From JAPOKJ01 sp031421635 (GTDB lineage Bacteria; Pseudomonadota; Gammaproteobacteria; Burkholderiales; Burkholderiaceae_E): a stretch of 64,000 nt of DNA. The notes under the pieces are model-generated. The model saw nothing but the letters and a program-made list of their open reading frames with translations, ran no database searches and was not told where the DNA came from. Positions 51,315 through 60,962 of the stretch are shown here, in pieces (the first letter of the stretch is position 1; the number at the start of each line of letters is the position of its first letter). A program made the translations under genes and the position numbers. The stretch spans positions 1 through 64,000 of the forward strand of contig JANOPA010000085.1 in the NCBI GenBank assembly GCA_031421635.1. The letters run 5' to 3'.

Positions 51315-52198
51315 GTTCGCGATGTAATGGCTAGAAGCTGGGCCAGCAACCGCTGAGCTTGCATCAGGTGTAGCCGCTCAACCATGCGCCCCGCCAAGTT
51401 GATCACGCCCGCACCTTCATTTTCCGGCAAGTCGAAGGCCGCGACGATTTGACGTGCCTGTGTGATTGCCGCTTCGGTCGGCGTGAATGCACGGTTAGCG
51501 GGCGCAGTCTGGCTAGGGTGGATCAAGGTCTTGCCATCAAAACCCATTTTTACCGATTGACGAGCTTCGGCCTCGAAACCGGCATGGTCGGAAAAGTTGT
51601 TCCACACGCCGTCCAACACGCTGACACCGTGTCGCTTGGCCACAAGCACCACCTGCATCAGCCAGGGCATGAGGTAGCGGCGTTCATCGCCAGGGTCCAC
51701 ACCGGTTTCCTTAGCGATGTCGTTGGTACCCACGACCAAACAATCGAGACGCGGCGAGAGGGATAGTCCGTGCGCAACAATGTTGTCCAGTCCTAGAAGG
51801 CCTGACGTGGTCTCCACCATGGCCCAGATACGGATTCCATCCACCACGCCCGCAGAATGCAATGCGGAGGCCGCCGTGTCGAGGGCTGCGGGACTCGACA
51901 CCTTAGGAATTAGCACAGCGTTGGGACGACAGCGTGCAACCACGGCCATGTCACTGCGCCAATCGGGCGAATCGATTGCGTTCGTACGGATCACGGTCTC
52001 ACGATAGCCAAAACCTCCCGCCGAGAATGACTCAGCCAGGTGCTGGCGCGCTTCGTTTTTTTTGGCGGGCGCCACTGCGTCTTCAAGATCGAAGATGACC
52101 GAATCGACATCCATGGCGATGATCTTTGACATGGCCCGTTGATTGATCGCTGGAACGTAGATGACGGAACGACGAGGTGGGCTAGGTGAATGGCTCAT
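51311..52198 (-). CDS. HpcH/HpaI aldolase/citrate lyase (CitE) family protein
   Basis: 295 residues from ATG 52198 (52219 also possible). SVIYVPAINQRAMSKIIAMD, SVIFDLEDAVAPAKKNEARQ, VLIPKVSSPAALD, IWAMVETTSGLLGLDNIV and CLVVGTNDIAKETGVDPGDE give the CitE fold and metal site; GFDGKTLIHPSQTAPANRAF closes it. Distinct from the other lyase at 49371. With the Bug receptor it forms a two-gene operon. A weak ATTA-N6-TGAT sequence lies at 52360-52373. Confidence 0.85.
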   Translation of the reverse strand: MSHSPSPPRRSVIYVPAINQRAMSKIIAMDVDSVIFDLEDAVAPAKKNEARQHLAESFSAGGFGYRETVIRTNAIDSPDWRSDMAVVARCRPNAVLIPKVSSPAALDTAASALHSAGVVDGIRIWAMVETTSGLLGLDNIVAHGLSLSPRLDCLVVGTNDIAKETGVDPGDERRYLMPWLMQVVLVAKRHGVSVLDGVWNNFSDHAGFEAEARQSVKMGFDGKTLIHPSQTAPANRAFTPTEAAITQARQIVAAFDLPENEGAGVINLAGRMVERLHLMQAQRLLAQLLAITSRT

Positions 52199-52601
52199 GA
52201 CTAGGGAAGTTGTCCTCATTGGTAAATCAATCAGAATCGTTTCAAGCGAGTCACAACTGCAAGTTACAACGGCCGGGACCAAACGATTTGGATAAATGTC
52301 TTTCCATGATGCGCCAATTCGGTGTTGTCTGCATCGTCATTTGGATGAGTCGATTAAAGATTACATTTGTGATTTCACCAGGAAATTAAGTAGGCTGTGA
52401 AGGTGCAGACGATGAACCCCCGACGAGCGTTTGCTATGGCTTGAGGCGCATTGGGGGAGGCGACAGGAAAGCGCTAACCGGATGTTGGCGTGGCTACCCG
52501 AAATACCGCTAAGAGCTCGACACTTCGCGACAAATCCCGAGAAAAATGCGTATTATCACGCGCGCCAGCTGCCCGTAGGGTATTGACAAGATGGCGTTTT
52601 C
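52199..52601. other. Gene-free stretch upstream of the CitE-Bug operon
   Basis: About 400 bp with no credible gene on either strand. It contains ATTACATTTGTGAT (52360-52373), one base off the ATCA-N6-TGAT pattern and about 160 bp before the lyase start. Confidence 0.4.
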
Positions 52602-52970
52602 CTATGGCTGCGAAGTGAGTCTTTCAAAATAGCGCACTGCGCCGGTCATGGCAAGTTCGCTCGCATTTTCGGTGCAATAACGATCCACAAAATTGCTTGC
52701 TTGAATTAGGGATGGCAATGATTGATACCGGTCCTGCGCAGGCTTCTCGCGATACATATAGCCCATGTTAATCGGGCTTAGAATGGCCTTAAGCCAAGTG
52801 TCCTTAACTTTAGCCTCTAAGCGTAACCAATATCGACAATTGGGGTTGCCATGTAAAGTCGTATCCCCGGTGCCGTGGATGCGAAGAGTCTCTTGCGCGG
52901 CTAACGGAGCCAAAACCGCACAAAGTGTAATACACATGACAATGGCATAAGCGCTTGGTTTAAACAGCAT
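52602..52970 (-). CDS. Small exported protein of unknown function
   Basis: 122 residues. An N-terminal signal peptide (MLFKPSAYAIVMCITLCAVL, ending LAAQE). The mature part has two Cys (NPNCRYW and RYCTEN), likely a disulfide in the periplasm. No family recognised. It stands alone on the minus strand. Confidence 0.6.
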   Translation of the reverse strand: MLFKPSAYAIVMCITLCAVLAPLAAQETLRIHGTGDTTLHGNPNCRYWLRLEAKVKDTWLKAILSPINMGYMYREKPAQDRYQSLPSLIQASNFVDRYCTENASELAMTGAVRYFERLTSQP

Positions 52971-53143
52971 TTGGCATCGATATTTTTTCAGGGATATTTG
53001 TATTCTAAATCAATCTAGTTGATTTTTTCTTTACGCCTCTGGTAAACTTCCTGTACGTTGGGCCTACATGCGGCCTCCCGGCTTTTCGCAAGACATCTTG
53101 TCCAAGCGCTGCTCCGAATCCCCTTATCGGGCGGAGGCGTTTT

Positions 53144-53481
53144 GTGACTCATTCTGTAAATAAGCGACCGGGCTCAACAACTTTTTCTACCCACTTACTC
53201 TCAGGTCGAGCATTACGCCTCGATTCCTGTCGGTCGGCCTTCGCCGTGAGCTCTTTGACGACATACTTGTCAAGGGTACGGTCGAGCTTATGCCAGCGAT
53301 GCTGGCGAAGGGCGTGCGCCAGCTCGCCAACGTCATCGGCGCGATGGCCGCAGCATACTGGTTCGGATTCGGCCTGGTACGCTTTTGTCTTGCAGTCGCG
53401 CTCGGGTGCGCACTTTATGCGGCATTGTTGGTCTATAGCTTGCAAAAATCAAAAATCCCCAATCGTGATTCGCGACATTAA
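53144..53481 (+). pseudogene. Small membrane protein with a frameshift near its start
   Basis: GTG 53144 has GGAGG six bases upstream and starts THSVNKRPG; in another frame, from about 53170, LNNFFYPLTLRSSITPRFLS continues into LRRELFDDILVKGTVELMPA and a hydrophobic tail (VIGAMAAAYWFGFGLVRF, ALGCALYAALLVYSL) to a stop at 53481. That frame has no start of its own before ATG 53290 and is coherent protein, so one base near 53168 seems lost. If the shift is a sequencing error, this is an intact protein of about 112 residues. Confidence 0.55.
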
Positions 53482-53495
53482 CGAAGGAGCTGAAA

Positions 53496-54593
53496 TTGAC
53501 CAAGAGTAAACATCGGATTGCCATTGTTTTTCCCGCCGACGCAAAAGAGCTCGCGGCAACGCGCGTAGAAGATACCCGATTGGCGGGCATCGCGCAGGCT
53601 TTGCGCAGCGCAGGAGTAGAGGTCGTCAGCGCACCTTTTCACGATGGGATCGCCAACGAAATTGAAGCCCGTCTTGCTGAGGTAAGCCTGGTACTGGCGT
53701 GGTACAACCCATTCGAAGCAAGCGCCGACCGATCTCGCTTGAATGCTATGTTGAGATCCCTGGCGGCGAAAGGGGTCAGTGTCAGCGCGCACCCCGATGT
53801 GATCGACAAGATGGGCACGAAAGACGTTCTCTACAGCACCAGGCACATGCCCTGGGGAAGCGACACTCAACGCTACGCTAGCATCGATTCGATGCGCCTT
53901 GAGCTACCTGAAAGTCTCAAACGCGGTCCGCGTGTACTTAAACAGTTGCGAGGCCAAAGTGGCGATGGGGTTTGGAAGGTCAGCTTAAAAGAGTCCGTGC
54001 AGGGGCCACGTCTAGCGGTTCGCCATGCCAAGCGAGATAGCCCTGAACAATTATTAGTATTGGATGATTTTCTGGCATTGTGTCGCCCCTATTTTGACCA
54101 TGCGGGTGCCATGATCGCTCAAGCCTATCAACCCCGCTTGCACGAAGGGATGATTCGTTGCTATCTGGTACGAAACCAGGTGGCGGGCTTTGGCGAGCAA
54201 CTCATCAATGCGCTTTATCCAGCACCTTCAGGTCGTTCCGAAAGCGAAGCGCCTCAGCCTGGATCCAGGCTTTATTTCCCGGCGGATCGACCGGACTTTC
54301 AAGCCCTTAAAAACGCGCTCGAACTCGATTGGATCGGGCAGATGTGTCAAATTCTTGAGATTCAGCGCGACGATCTGCCAGCACTCTGGGATGCCGATTT
54401 TATGCTCGGCGAAAAATCTAGTAGTGGAGCGGATACCTATGTGCTTTGTGAAATCAATGTCAGCTCTGTCTATCCTTTTCCACCATCAGCTCTTGGGCCT
54501 CTAGTGAAAGAAGTGCTACGCAAATGCGATGCTCGTTCAGCAGCGATAAGTCGACGCATAAGGTCAGTGAATTTAGACGAGTCGAAGGTTTGA
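53496..54593 (+). CDS. Cj0069-family ATP-grasp-like protein
   Basis: 365 residues from TTG 53496, with AAGGAG about eight bases upstream. RIAIVFPADAKELAATRVED, a VLAWYNPFEASADRSRLNAM block, VSAHPDVIDKMGTKDVLYST and RVLKQLRGQSGDGVWKVSL match the Cj0069 family, which resembles ATP-grasp ligases of the glutathione-synthase type; the end CEINVSSVYPFPPSA fits the metal/ATP lobe. The reaction is unknown. It lies 14 bp after the small membrane protein frame, probably one operon. Confidence 0.8.
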   Translation: MTKSKHRIAIVFPADAKELAATRVEDTRLAGIAQALRSAGVEVVSAPFHDGIANEIEARLAEVSLVLAWYNPFEASADRSRLNAMLRSLAAKGVSVSAHPDVIDKMGTKDVLYSTRHMPWGSDTQRYASIDSMRLELPESLKRGPRVLKQLRGQSGDGVWKVSLKESVQGPRLAVRHAKRDSPEQLLVLDDFLALCRPYFDHAGAMIAQAYQPRLHEGMIRCYLVRNQVAGFGEQLINALYPAPSGRSESEAPQPGSRLYFPADRPDFQALKNALELDWIGQMCQILEIQRDDLPALWDADFMLGEKSSSGADTYVLCEINVSSVYPFPPSALGPLVKEVLRKCDARSAAISRRIRSVNLDESKV

Positions 54594-54631
54594 AGTTGCA
54601 AAATTGGGCGGCTTAGAGCGCCGTTCGCATT

Positions 54632-55875
54632 TTATGCTGCAGTCACGAGTGATTTTTGAAGCTTGTCGGCCTTTTCCGCCGCAGCCTTTGCTTTGGCCTT
54701 GATGAGGGTCGCGGGTTCATCTTCTTTCTCAGGCTTTTTGTCCTCCTGCAAAGTTAAAGAGAAGGGACTGACTTCGGCCTCTTGCGCAGAACCCGATTTT
54801 CCGTGCAGCTTGAAACGTAAACGTAGCTCATTCAGCGAGTCGGCATTGCGCAAGGCATCCTCTCGGGTGATCTTGCCCTCTTCAGATAAGTTGAACAAGG
54901 CTTGATCAAAGGTTTGCATGCCCAGTTCGACGGATTTTGCCATCGCCTCTTTCACTTGGCCGGTTTCGCCCTTAAGAATGAGGTCCGCAACCAGGGGCGA
55001 GTTCAAGAGAATTTCCACCGCTGCGCACCGCCCACCACCGATCCTGGGAATAAGTCTTTGCGAGACGAAGCCGCGCAAGTTCAGTGAGAGATCCATATGC
55101 AGTTGTGCATGGCGCTCTTCTTGGAAAAAATTGACAATGCGGTCGAGCGCCTGGTTCGCGCTGTTTGCATGTAGCGTGGCCATGCACAGTGTCCGGTTTC
55201 AGCGAAGGCGAGCGCAAATTCCATGGTTTCCCGATCTCGAATTTCGCCGATTAAAATGACGTCTGGCGCCTGCCGTAAGGTGTTTTTGAGTGCTGCGCCC
55301 CAATCATTGGTATCGCGGCCGACTTCGCGATGCGTGACCAAGCAATTCTTGCTCGGGTGCACATACTCAACCGGGTCTTCAATCGTGATAATGTGGCCGC
55401 GGCTATTTTCATTTCGGTAGTCGATTAGGGCAGCGAGGGTAGTGGATTTACCTGATCCCGTGCCCCCAACCAAGATGATGAGTCCTCGCTTGGCCAACAT
55501 CAATTCCTTGAGCTGAGTAGGTAGACCCATCTCGTCGAAATTGGGAATCTTTGTGGTGATTGTGCGAAGGACCATGCCCACACATTCTTGTAGAATAAAC
55601 ACGTTGACGCGAAAGCGCCCAATTTCTTTGGGCCAAATTGCGAAGTTGCACTCCTTATCTTGCTCAAAAGCGTTGCGCTGCTTCTCGTTCATGATGGCAT
55701 AAGCGAAAGCCTTCGTATGCTCACTCGTCAGTCTTGCCTCAGTGACCGGTGTCATCTGGCCGTCGATCTTCATCGCGGGTGGAAAGTCTGCGGAAATAAA
55801 CAAGTCTGAGGCTTTGGCCGCTAACATGGCCTTAAGAAGCGCGTGGACGTAAGAAAGCGGTTGATCTGAACTCAT
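54632..55875 (-). pseudogene. pilU: Type IV pilus retraction ATPase PilU, one-base frameshift
   Basis: From ATG 55875: LLKAMLAAKASDLFISADFP, Walker A VGGTGSGKSTTLAALIDYRN, Walker B region VILIGEIRDRETMEFALAFA. After AETGH (about 55188) one base is missing; the other frame continues MATLHANSANQALDRIVNFF, IPRIGGGRCAAVEILLNSPL and ends TAA near 54632 with a Lys/Glu/Ala-rich tail. Restoring one base (reading GGACACNTGTGCATGG) gives a full PilU of about 414 residues. pilT, the usual neighbour, is absent. A single deletion could also be an assembly error. Confidence 0.8.
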
Positions 55876-55997
55876 AGCTCGGAAAGGTTTAAATTTTCAG
55901 AAGTTTCGCTGAGTCCGACTTCCGATATGGCCAGCCTCTGATCAACGGTTATGCATTCCAGACGGACGCATGAAAAGTGTGCGTAAAGCTATGCCCC

Positions 55998-56099
55998 CAC
56001 TTGCAACATCGAGGGCAGAAGCTTCATGCGGTGAACCTTGAGGCGGCGAAGGAATTTGACGCAGCCGTGTTGCAGTTTGTTGAAAACCTACCTTTTAGT
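55998..56099 (+). pseudogene. Orphan alpha/beta hydrolase C-terminus
   Basis: LHAVNLEAAKEFDAAVLQFV ends with ENLPF and TAG 56097-56099; HAVNLEA with its His is the usual last motif of small alpha/beta hydrolases. Nothing upstream in the frame resembles the rest of the protein. The remainder of this roughly 500-bp gap (55876-56379) shows no gene. Confidence 0.5.
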
Positions 56100-56379
56100 C
56101 TTGGCGTAATACCGCCGCTGCATTGATCGAGATAGTGGGCGAAATTCAGCCTGAGGGAGTGGGCGTTTGATAGACTACGGAGACGGGTTACATCTTTGAT
56201 GTTGAGCCAAGCTTGGAAACGCCGTCCATGCGCGGCAGACTGTGGTCAGAAATGCTTTCGCCTACAAGTCGGAAAAGCTTGGTTGATCGCACTGGTCCGG
56301 CACCCGACCATAGCATTTCGTCGGTCGACCTAAACAAGTAGGCCGGTCACTTCTAAATTCTTTTACTGGATAAAGTGCA

Positions 56380-57408
56380 ATGAGCAAAATGATGAAAGCC
56401 GTGGTCCTGACCGAAGCTGGTGGCTTGGACAAACTTGTGATGCAGGACATTGCCATGCCTGAGCCGGCCGCCGGAGAGGTTCGGGTGCGAATTCGTTCCG
56501 CGGCGCTAAACCGGCGCGACTACTTCATGACGCGTGGCCAGTATCCGAGAATGAAGCTGCCTTGCATCATCGGTTCAGACGGCGCCGGCGTCGTCGATGC
56601 CATCGGCCCAGGCGTCGACTCCTCGCAAGTGGGTCGTGAGGTCGTGGTCTATCCTGCCCGCGAATGGGGCGCTGACCCAGCCTTCCCGGGTGCGAACTTT
56701 CGCGTTCTCGGCATGCCCGACGCCGGTACGCTCGCCGAAGCAATCTGTGTGCCCTCGACGGATATCCAGGCCAAGCCCGCGCATCTCGACTTCGATCAGG
56801 CGGCTGCCCTGCCGCTAGCCGGCCTGACCTCTTGGCGCGCGCTCGTCACGATGGGCGGCGTTCATCCTGGCATGAATGTGCTGGTTACAGGCGCCGGTAG
56901 CGGCACCTCGAGTTTTGCGATTTTGTGGGCCGCGCAGCATGGCGCGAAAGTCTGGGCGACCAGCAGCAGCGAACAAAAGCTCGCGAAAGCGCGCGCGATC
57001 GGTGCCATTGGTGTTGGCGATTACCGTGACCCAGAATGTTATGCGAAGCTGCGCAAGGAGTCGGGCGGGTTTGATCTAATCATCGACAGCGCAGGCGGTG
57101 AGGGCTTGAACACCGTGCTCGACACGCTGCGCATGGGTGGACGCTACGTGTTTTATGGAGCGACGCTGGGCAATGCCCAGCAGGGACCGGAGATGGCCAA
57201 GCTCTTTTTCAAGCAGGCTCGCATTCAGGGCACGACCATGGGCTCACCGGCTGAGTTCGCCGCGATGATCAACTTTGTCACCGCGAAGCGGCTGGTGCCC
57301 CTGGTGCACCAGGTTTTTCCACTCGCCGAAATCCAAACCGCGGTCGGACTGATGGAAAAGTTTTCGCAAACCGGCAAAATCGTGCTGAAGGTCGCTTCTC
57401 AGGCATGA
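56380..57408 (+). CDS. Quinone oxidoreductase-like zinc-independent MDR dehydrogenase
   Basis: 342 residues. GroES-like N-terminus (MKAVVLTEAGGLDKLVMQD, RIRSAALNRRDYFMTRGQYP, IIGSDGAGVVDAIGPG) and Rossmann part NVLVTGAGSGTSSFAILWAA. The Cys ligands of zinc alcohol dehydrogenases are not in place, so a quinone- or enone-reductase role is likelier. Single-gene unit after a gene-poor gap. Confidence 0.83.
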   Translation: MSKMMKAVVLTEAGGLDKLVMQDIAMPEPAAGEVRVRIRSAALNRRDYFMTRGQYPRMKLPCIIGSDGAGVVDAIGPGVDSSQVGREVVVYPAREWGADPAFPGANFRVLGMPDAGTLAEAICVPSTDIQAKPAHLDFDQAAALPLAGLTSWRALVTMGGVHPGMNVLVTGAGSGTSSFAILWAAQHGAKVWATSSSEQKLAKARAIGAIGVGDYRDPECYAKLRKESGGFDLIIDSAGGEGLNTVLDTLRMGGRYVFYGATLGNAQQGPEMAKLFFKQARIQGTTMGSPAEFAAMINFVTAKRLVPLVHQVFPLAEIQTAVGLMEKFSQTGKIVLKVASQA

Positions 57409-57722
57409 GAATCCAACACGCGATACTCCCCAAAGAAATCAAGGCATCGGAGACAAAAAATGGGCATTTCATGTCCACGCTTTGCCCGGGTTTTGGCGCC
57501 CGACTTCGTTCTATTTGTTTCGATTTAAAGATAGATGTTGCGCTGCAATAGTGGACAGGCATGCGGCGATAGCCTTAAGGAAAACGGTCGTTTGAAGCGC
57601 CAGTTGCCCTTTTGATCGAGGCCAAGGATTGTTCCTGAAACTTTGAGCTCCGATCAGGGATGGCCTCAGATACACTTCAAAAAGTAGAAGTTTCTAAGCC
57701 TTAATGCAAAGGGAGTCATTAT
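57409..57722. other. Intergenic region before the second liv operon
   Basis: About 310 bp. No gene. GGGAG stands before the livK-like ATG. I found no ATCA-N6-TGAT or TetR-type palindrome here. Confidence 0.4.
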
Positions 57723-59021
57723 ATGCGCGCAGTAGATTCGATGGAAAATATTCAGGGCGATTTACCGGCAAGTTTTAGTTCACAGCGTCGTAATCTCGTT
57801 AAGCAAGGCGCTGCGGTCGCCGGAAGTGCAGTGCTTGGAGCACCTGCGATCTCCTTGGCGCAGAACAAACCAATCAAGATCGGTATGCCGACGATTCTTT
57901 CCGGTCGGGTTGCGACGCTCGGTATCTCTTCGCGCAACGCCGTGATGATGGAGGTCGAGAAGTTCAATGCTGCGGGAGGTCTGAATGGCCGCAAGATTGA
58001 AATGGTGGTGCGTGATTCGAAAGGCCAGCCTCAAGAAGCGGCACGTGTGGCCCGCGAGTTGGTGAATACCGATGGTTGCGAAATGATTCTAGACGCTGAA
58101 GCCTCCTCGGGGGCTTTTGCGGTGCATGAAGTGGCGCGCGATCTCGGTGTATTGTGCGTGCACACGGTCGCTGAGACCACCTCCCTCACGGCCGACCCCA
58201 AACTGCGTTTACCCAATGTGTTTCGTGTGGCCCGCATCGGGATTCACGATTCAATAGTGGGAGGAGGGTATGCCGCCAAATTTGCGAAAGAAAAAAACCT
58301 GCGAACTTGGATGACCTGCTCGCCTGACTACGCCTATGGTCGTGACACCACGGCGGAATTCCTCATGTATCTCAAGCGCTTTAACAAAGACGTCGAGGTG
58401 ACTGGCGAGCTCTGGCCTAAGCTTACTCAAGCGGACTACAGCGAAGTCATTACCCGCATGGTTCAAACCAAACCCCAGGCTGTTTATTCCTGCTTATGGG
58501 GTGGCGATCTGACCTCGTTCATCGACCAGGCGAGCATTTTCGGTGCTTTCAATAATCTGAATTTCTTCTCCGTCAATATGGCGGACTACACGGTGCTGAC
58601 TGCCACCAAAAATGTTCCGAACAATCTGCACTCGGGCAATCGCTTCTTGCGAAGTTATCCCGCCACACAAGCGAACCGCGACTGGGCCGACGCTTACTTC
58701 CAGAAGTACAAAGAAATGCCGACCAATTGGAGTTGGGAGAATGCGGTAGGCATTAACTTCTTGACGGCCGCGATGAAAAAGACCAATAGTAGCGATGGCA
58801 AGAAGATGGCGGAGGCCATGAAGGGGATGACGATCAACTCGCCTTTCGGTGCCAACGGCACTCTGACTCTGCGTGCTGAAGACCATACCCTCGTGGATTA
58901 CGCTATTGGTTGGGGGCCCCTGATCACGAAGGAGCCCTACATGCCTATTCCCACCGTAGGGGACTGGAAACAGATCAAGGAACTTGAGGCCGAATGGAAG
59001 AAAAGCAAGGGCTGGGCATAG
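57723..59021 (+). CDS. Branched-chain-type ABC transporter binding protein (second system)
   Basis: 432 residues. SSQRRNLVKQGAAVAGSAVLGAPAISLA is a Tat-like signal. The binding fold has IKIGMPTILSGRVATLGISS, EVEKFNAAGGLNGRKIEMVV and LDAEASSGAFAVHEVARDLG. Its ligand-site sequences differ from the first LivK, so the two systems probably carry different compounds. First of five genes. Confidence 0.86.
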   Translation: MRAVDSMENIQGDLPASFSSQRRNLVKQGAAVAGSAVLGAPAISLAQNKPIKIGMPTILSGRVATLGISSRNAVMMEVEKFNAAGGLNGRKIEMVVRDSKGQPQEAARVARELVNTDGCEMILDAEASSGAFAVHEVARDLGVLCVHTVAETTSLTADPKLRLPNVFRVARIGIHDSIVGGGYAAKFAKEKNLRTWMTCSPDYAYGRDTTAEFLMYLKRFNKDVEVTGELWPKLTQADYSEVITRMVQTKPQAVYSCLWGGDLTSFIDQASIFGAFNNLNFFSVNMADYTVLTATKNVPNNLHSGNRFLRSYPATQANRDWADAYFQKYKEMPTNWSWENAVGINFLTAAMKKTNSSDGKKMAEAMKGMTINSPFGANGTLTLRAEDHTLVDYAIGWGPLITKEPYMPIPTVGDWKQIKELEAEWKKSKGWA

Positions 59022-59097
59022 CGAGGGCCAGTCGTAGTTCAGAAAGGCTTTTTCCATGCGCGGGCAACTGCGAACATTCGACTAAACGGGGAACTGC

Positions 59098-60006
59098 GTG
59101 AACCTCACTGCACTTTGGGAGTGTCTAGGCTCGATGTCTTGCCTAGTCACTCAAACCTCCACTGCGCTCATCATTGGCGCTCTGCTGTTTTTGGTGGCGA
59201 CCGGCCTCACTTTGATTTTTGGCGTGTTGGGGGTCGTGAACTTCGCTCATGGCTCCTTGTACATGTTGGGCGCCTATCTGGCCCTATCAGCGTATGCGGT
59301 GACGGGCAGCTTTCTCGTGGCCGTCCTGGCGGCGGGTCTAGGCGTAGCGATTTTCGCTGTTATTTTTGAACGCTTGTTGATGCGTCGCGTTTATGATGCT
59401 GACGTGCTTATGCAGTTGCTCGTCTGCTATGCCCTCATCTTGATCATGGATGATGTCGTGAAGCTGGTTTGGGGGGCGGATTTTCGCTCGATGGGCATGC
59501 CCGCAATATTTCAGTTACCTCCGCTGATGATTGCCGGAGGAGTGATCCCGGTCTATTACCTTGCCTTGATTGCCATCGCAAGCCTGATTGCCGTTGTGCT
59601 TTGGCTAGTTTTGGCCAAGACCAAGATCGGTAAGATCGTTCGAGCATCTTCCCAAAACAAAACCATGACGTCGGCGCTAGGCATCAATACAGATCTTGTC
59701 TATGCTGGCGTTTTTGCATGTGGTGGCTTATTGGCTGGCCTCGCTGGAGCCTTGGCTGCGCCAGTGCGTTCTAGTTCCGCAGGCATGGGGTTCTCTATCC
59801 TGATTGAGTCCTTTATCGTGACGGTGATCGGAGGCATGGGCTCGGTGAGTGGGGCACTCGTCGGTGCCTTGTTAATTGGCGTGGTGCGTTCCTACGGTGC
59901 GATTGGATTTCCGATTTTTGTTGAAGGCTTGATGTTTGTTGCGATGGCACTGATTCTCATTCTTAAACCCAGCGGACTGATGGGTAAGCAGGAACGTCGC
60001 GCATGA
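59098..60006 (+). CDS. livH: Branched-chain-type ABC transporter permease LivH (second system)
   Basis: 302 residues from GTG 59098. VTQTSTALIIGALLFLVATG, VVNFAHGSLYMLGAYLALSA and FIVTVIGGMGSVSGALVGAL are typical of LivH. It overlaps livM by four bases. Confidence 0.87.
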   Translation: MNLTALWECLGSMSCLVTQTSTALIIGALLFLVATGLTLIFGVLGVVNFAHGSLYMLGAYLALSAYAVTGSFLVAVLAAGLGVAIFAVIFERLLMRRVYDADVLMQLLVCYALILIMDDVVKLVWGADFRSMGMPAIFQLPPLMIAGGVIPVYYLALIAIASLIAVVLWLVLAKTKIGKIVRASSQNKTMTSALGINTDLVYAGVFACGGLLAGLAGALAAPVRSSSAGMGFSILIESFIVTVIGGMGSVSGALVGALLIGVVRSYGAIGFPIFVEGLMFVAMALILILKPSGLMGKQERRA

Positions 60007-60962
60007 AGTCGGCCAATTTCAAAGACCTGGGCTTCGCACTCATCGTGCTTTTGGTGCTGCTGGCTGTGCCTCTGCTCACGTCTTCGCGGGTAACGCTTGA
60101 TTTTGTAATTAGAGTCGCTGCACTGGGCATTCTCGCCACTTCATTGAACATGTTGGTCGGTTATGGGGGCATGACTTCTTTTGGGCATGCGATGTTCTTC
60201 GGCGGTGGGGCCTACGCGTTTGCATTATTGATGCAAAAAGCCGGCACCTCTATTCCGCTCGCGATTCTTGGCGCCCTTGCATTTACTGCAGTGTTGAGCC
60301 TATGTGTGGGAGCCATTTGTGTTCGCTTGAAAGAGATTTACTTTTCCTTTCTCACGTTGGCCTTTCAGATGTTGATTTACCGAATTATTCTTTCGTGGAT
60401 TGATCTTACCGGTGGCGATCAAGGCCTCACGGGTGGCGTGCCGCGACCTGTCTTTATGGGAATTAACCTCGCGGATTTTCACCATCTTTATTGGTTTTCC
60501 TGCGTACTTGGTGTGGGTTGCCTCCTCCTGATGCGCTTGATCCTTCAATCGCCCTTTGGCTACACCTTGCGCATGGTGCGTGACAACGCCGATCGCGCGC
60601 TTTTCCTGGGCATCAATGTTTGGCGCATCAGGCTCTATGCTTTCGTATTGTCCGCTTGCTTTGCTAGCATCGGAGGCGTGATCATGGCCCTCTTTGTTTC
60701 AGGCGCTTTCCCGGAATTTAGCTATTGGACGATGTCGGGCGAAGCGATTTTCATGATTATGATGGGTGGCCTGAATGTTTTCTTGGGGCCAGTGGTCGGC
60801 GCTGCTTTGCTACAACTTTTTAATGACCAGATCACGCGTTTTACTGAGTCGCACGGAATTGCTCTAGGCATCGTCGTGTTGGTTTTTGCTTTGGGCTTTA
60901 AGCGCGGGATACTGGATTTTGTGTTGCAGTTCTACGCCAAGCGAAAGGGAAATCCTTCCTGA
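60003..60962 (+). CDS. livM: Branched-chain-type ABC transporter permease LivM (second system)
   Basis: 319 residues. NMLVGYGGMTSFGHAMFFGG, ICVRLKEIYFSFLTLAFQML and GLNVFLGPVVGAALLQLF are LivM blocks with multiple membrane segments. Overlaps livG by one base (TGATG). Confidence 0.87.
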   Translation: MKSANFKDLGFALIVLLVLLAVPLLTSSRVTLDFVIRVAALGILATSLNMLVGYGGMTSFGHAMFFGGGAYAFALLMQKAGTSIPLAILGALAFTAVLSLCVGAICVRLKEIYFSFLTLAFQMLIYRIILSWIDLTGGDQGLTGGVPRPVFMGINLADFHHLYWFSCVLGVGCLLLMRLILQSPFGYTLRMVRDNADRALFLGINVWRIRLYAFVLSACFASIGGVIMALFVSGAFPEFSYWTMSGEAIFMIMMGGLNVFLGPVVGAALLQLFNDQITRFTESHGIALGIVVLVFALGFKRGILDFVLQFYAKRKGNPS

